64,000 bases of DNA from Clusia tigrina (lineage: Eukaryota; Arthropoda; Insecta; Diptera; Clusiidae). The stretch is taken from contig OV050032.1 of NCBI GenBank assembly GCA_920105625.2, positions 127,331,829 through 127,395,828 on the forward strand, given 5' to 3'. This document shows positions 59,755 through 64,000 of the stretch, piece after piece. Position 1 is the stretch's first letter. The number at the start of each line of letters is the position of its first letter. The notes beneath the pieces were generated by a model. That model saw only the letters and a program-made list of their open reading frames with translations. It was not told where the DNA came from and searched no databases. Both the position numbers and the translations under genes were made by a program.

Positions 59755-61155
59755 GAGACACAAAATTTTAAAAATGTTTGTGATGCAAATTTGTATGAAA
59801 CTTGCAATCTCCCTATATATAGGGTGAAAATATCCATGTTAAATTTGTGTTTCATTTCGCTGCCAGGATCTACTTTTTACAATTTCCCCACCATATACAA
59901 CAGATCTGAGTATGTATAACATCTAATGGAGACACAAAGTTTTAAACATTTTTGTGATGCAAATTTGTATGAAACTTGCTATCTCCCTATATATAGAGTG
60001 AAAATATACATGTTAAATTTGTAACACATTTCGCTGTCAGGATTTACTTTTTACAATTGCCCCACCATATACAACAGATCTCAGTATTTAAAACATCTAA
60101 TGGAGACACAAAGTTTTAAACATTTTTGTGATGCAAATTTGTATGAATCTTGCAATCTGCCTATATATAGAGTGAAAATATCCATTTTAAAATTGTGTTT
60201 CATTTCGCCGGCAGGATTTATTTTTTACAATTGCCCCACCATATACAACAGATCTGAGTATTTATAACATCTAATGGAGACACAAAGTTTTAAACATTTT
60301 TGTGATGCAAATTTGTATGAAAATTGCAATCTGCCTATATATAGAGTGAAAATATCCATGTTAAATTTGTATTTCATTTCGCTACCAGGATTTACTTTTT
60401 ACAATTGCCCCACCATATACAACAGATCTCAGTATTTAAAACATCTAATGGAGACACAAAGTTTTAAACATTTTTGTGATGCAAATTTGTATGAATATTG
60501 CAATCTGCCTATATACATATAGGGTGAAAATATCCATGTTAAATTTGTGATTCATTTCGTTGGCAGCATTTATTTTTTACAATTGCCCCACCATATACAA
60601 TAGATCTGAGTATTTTTAACATCTAACGGAGACACAAACTTTTAAACATTTTTGTGATGCAAATTTGTATGAAACTTGCAATCTGCCTATATATAGAGTG
60701 AAAATATACATTTTAAATTTGTTTTCCATTTCGGTGCCAGGATCTATTTTTTACAATTGCCCCACCATATGCAACAGATCTGAGTATGTATAACATATAA
60801 TGGAGACACAAAGTTTTAAACATTTTTGTGATGGAAATTTGTATGAAAATTGCAATCTGCCTATATATAGAGTGAAAATATCCATGTTAAATTTGTATTT
60901 CATTTCGCTGCCAGGATTTACTTGTTACAATTGCCCCACCATATACAACAGATCTAAGTATTTATAATATCTAATGGCGACACAAAGCTTTCAACATTTT
61001 TGTGATGCAAATTTGTATGAAACTTGCAATCTGCCTATATATAGGGTGAAAATATCCATGTTAAATTTGTATTTCATTTCGCTGCCAGGATTAACTTTTT
61101 ACAATTGCCCCACCATATACAACAGATCTGAGTATTTATAACATCTAATGGATAC
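59755..61155 (+). repeat. 174-bp satellite array, block 17 (eight monomers)
   Basis: 1401 bp, the partner of block 14 in the 4.68 kb segmental duplication. It differs by scattered substitutions, for example TTTGTAACACATTTCGCTGTC near 60020. Confidence 0.96.
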
Positions 61156-61601
61156 TGTTTCTCAGGGGAGCCAGGTAGGTCTGTGATTCCATCGTTTTGC
61201 CTTTGATTTAATAACTTGAGCACAATAAGTTTTTTCTATAATTTATTTATTTCAAGTAGATAAAACAATGGGTTAACCAAACTTAATACACTTCTAATGT
61301 ATTTACTTAAAGTACGTAAATCGATTTATAAGTTAGGAATACAACTTAATACACTTCTGACGTGTTTATTTAAATCAATTAATACACAGCTGAACGATCA
61401 AAGGTTTAATTGCCAACTGAACTCTCCACTCAACCGGCTCTCCTCTTCTGCCTGAGTCGGCACTCACACCACAGCAAAAAAGATGGCTGCGGCCTGCCGT
61501 ACGACTTTGGTGGGAATTCTCTCCGCACTGAGTTCCGCTCAGAGTCTCATGGTGACTGTGAGCAGGCGGCAGCCATCGTCAGGAGGGCTCCGGCGCGAAC
61601 A
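61156..61601 (-). mobile_element. Solo-LTR-like unit 12 (446 bp)
   Basis: Partner of unit 9 at a distance of 4682 bp, with the same private markers. A private change CTCCTCTTCTG replaces CTCCTGTTCTG. Flanks are GATAC and GAGAC. Confidence 0.7.
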
Positions 61602-63181
61602 GAGACACAAAATTTTAAAAATGTTTATGATGCAAATTTGTATGAAACTTGCAATCTCCCTATATATAGGGTGAAAATATCCATGTTAAATTTGTGTTTC
61701 ATTTCGCTGCCAGGATCTACTTTTTACAATTTCCCCACCATATACAACAGATCTGAGTATGTATAACATCTAATGGAGACACAAAGTTTTAAACATTTTT
61801 GTGATGCAAATTTGTATGAAACTTGCTATCTGCCTATATACGAGTATAGGGTGAAAATATACATGTTAAATTTGTGATTCATTTCGCTGCCCGGATTTAC
61901 TTTTTACAATTGCCCCACCATATACAACAGATCTGAGTATGGATAACATCTAATGGAGACACAAAGTTTTAAACATTTTTGTGATGCAAATTTGTATGAA
62001 ACTTGCAATCTCCCTATATATAGAGTGAAAATATACTTGTTAAAGTTGTGTTTCATATCGCTGCAGGATTTACTTTTTACAATTGCCCCACCATATACAA
62101 CAGATCTGAGTATTTATAACATCTAATGGAGACACAAAATTTTAAACATTTTTGTGATGCAAATTTGTATGAATCTTGCAATCTCCCTATGTATAGGGTG
62201 AAAATATCCATGTTAAATTTGTGTTTCATTTCGCTGCCAGGATCTACTTTTTACAATTTCCCCACCATATACAACAGATCTGAGTATGTATAACATCTAA
62301 TGGAGACTAAAAGTTTTAAACATTTTTGTGATGCAAATTTGTATGAAACTTGCTATCTGCCTATATACGAGTATAGGGTGAAAATATACATGTTAAATTT
62401 GTGATTCATTTCGTTGTTAGGATTTATTTTTTACAATTGCCCCAGCATATACAACAGCTCTGAGTATTTTTATCATCTAACGGAGACACAAACTTTTAAA
62501 CATTTTTGTCATGCAAATTTGTATGAAACTTGCAATCTGCCTATATATAGAGTGAAAATATACATTTTAAATTTGTGTTTCATTTCGGTGCCAGGATCTA
62601 TTTTTTACAATTGCCCCACCATATGCAGCCGATCCGAGTATTTAAAACATCTAACGGAGACACAAAGTTTTAAATATTTTTGTGATGCAAATTTGTATGA
62701 AACTTGCAATCTCCCTATATATAGAATGAAAATATACATTTTAAATTTGTTTCATTTCGGTGCCAGGATCTATTTTTTACAATTGCCCCACCATATGCAA
62801 CAGATCTGAGTATGTATAACATATAATGGAGACACAAAGTTTTAAACATTTTTGTGATGGAAATTTGTATGAAGATTGCAATCTGCCTATATATAGAGTG
62901 AAAATATCCATGTTAAATTTGTATTTCATTTCGCTGCCAGGATTTACTTGTTACAATTGCCCCACCATATACAACAGATCTAAGTATTTATAATATCTAA
63001 TGGAGACACAAAGTTTTCAACATTTTTGTGATGCAAATTTGTATGAAACTTGCAATCTGCCTATATATAGGGTGAAAATATCCATGTTAAATTTGTATTT
63101 CATTTCGCTGCCAGGATTTACTTTTTACAATTGCCCCACCATATACAACAGATCTGAGTATTTATAACATCTAATGGATAC
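61602..63181 (+). repeat. 174-bp satellite array, block 18 (about nine monomers)
   Basis: The first half matches block 15. The second half contains an open frame at 62414-62809 that crosses monomers through the TATTTAAAACAT variant, and a unique TTCGTTGTTAGG monomer near 62410. Confidence 0.95.
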
Positions 63182-63630
63182 TGTTTCTCAGGGGAGCCAG
63201 GTAGGTCTGTGATTCCATCGTTTTGCCTTTGATTTAATAACTTGAGCACAATAAGTTTTTTCTATAATTTATTTATTTCAAGTAGATAAAACAATTTATG
63301 GGTTAACCAACTTAATACACTTCTAATGTATTTACTTAAAGTACGTAAATCGATTTTTAAGCTAGTAATACAACTTAATACACTTCTGACGTGTTTATTT
63401 AAATCAATTAATACACAGCTGAACGATCAAAGGTTTAATTGCCAACTGAACTCTCCACTCAACCGGCTCTCCTGTTCTGCCTGAGTCGGCATTCACACCA
63501 CAGCAAAAAAGATGGCTGCGGCCTGCCGTACGACTTTGGCGGGAATTCTCTCCGCACTGAGTTCCGCTCAGAGTCTCATGGTGACTGTGAGCAGGCGGCA
63601 GCCATCGTCAGGAGGGCTCCGGCGCGAACA
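63182..63630 (-). mobile_element. Solo-LTR-like unit 13 (449 bp)
   Basis: Full-length form less one base (ACCAACTTAAT for ACCAAACTTAAT). Flanks are GATAC and GAGAC. It is closest to unit 11 by shared CGGCATTCAC and AAGCTAGTAA. Confidence 0.7.
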
Positions 63631-64000
63631 GAGACACAAAATTTTAAAAATGTTTGTGATGCAAATTTGTATGAAACTTGCAATCTCCCTATATATAGGG
63701 TGAAAATATCCATGTTAAATTTGTGTTTCATTTCGCTGCCAGGATCTACTTTTTACAATTTCCCCACCATATACAACAGATCTGAGTATGTATAACATCT
63801 AATGGAGACACAAAGTTTTTAAAATTTTTGTGATTCAAATTTGTATGAAACTTGCTATCTGCCTATATACGAGTATAGGGTGAAAATATACATGTTAAAT
63901 TTGTGATTCATTTCGCTGCCAGGATTTACTTTTTACAATTGCCCCACCATATACAACAGATCTGAGTATGGATAACATCTAATGGAGACACAAAGTTTTA
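63631..64000 (+). repeat. 174-bp satellite array, block 19 (runs off the window)
   Basis: About two monomers, beginning as after the other right-hand units and still in register at the window end. The array evidently continues. Confidence 0.95.

Noticed and set aside
1..64000. A CENP-B-like box in the satellite monomer
   Set aside because: The only TTCG context (CATTTCGCTGCCAGG) lacks the remaining box positions.

Overview
The window is repeat-only heterochromatin from an animal genome, most likely an insect and probably a fly. About 36 kb of it is an AT-rich tandem satellite with a basic monomer of 174 bp (roughly 200 copies, all in the same orientation). It is interrupted by three kinds of inserted DNA: (i) three nearly identical copia-like LTR retrotransposons, (ii) two copies of a CR1/Jockey-type non-LTR retrotransposon (LINE), and (iii) thirteen copies of a 433-450 bp unit with the hallmarks of a solo LTR from an unrelated LTR element. 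I see no host gene, rRNA, tRNA or CRISPR array. The organism call rests on the element types, a primer-binding site resembling the initiator-Met half-tRNA site used by fly copia, and the AT-rich satellite. It is an inference.

Layout. 1-10724: satellite with two LTR-like units (412, 6098) that start two copies of a higher-order repeat about 5.7 kb apart. 10725-24806: three head-to-tail copia-like elements on the minus strand (4457, 4464 and 4455 bp; LTRs of 162 bp), separated by 353 bp of satellite (two monomers plus the 5-bp target duplication). 24807-29470: satellite with a third LTR-like unit. 29471-34039: near full-length LINE copy A, minus strand. 34040-43609: satellite with strong ~1.39 kb higher-order periodicity and a fourth, damaged LTR-like unit. 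43610-47552: 5'-truncated LINE copy B, minus strand, with an uninterrupted ORF2. 47553-64000: satellite studded with nine LTR-like units at 1.15-3.1 kb spacing, including a 4.68 kb segmental duplication.

How it was built. Every copia-like copy has the same ATCTG target duplication and identical flanking monomers. All three carry the same four reading-frame lesions and the same single LTR-to-LTR difference. So one defective insertion was amplified at the DNA level together with two satellite monomers. In the same way, all thirteen LTR-like units sit at the same monomer position (GAGAC or its derivative GATAC on the left, GAGAC on the right), so a single ancient insertion became part of the satellite's higher-order repeat and spread by unequal exchange. 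The monomer is a multiple of three and has one mostly open frame, which produces arrays of 82-118 codon open frames that I regard as by-products of the repeat, not genes.
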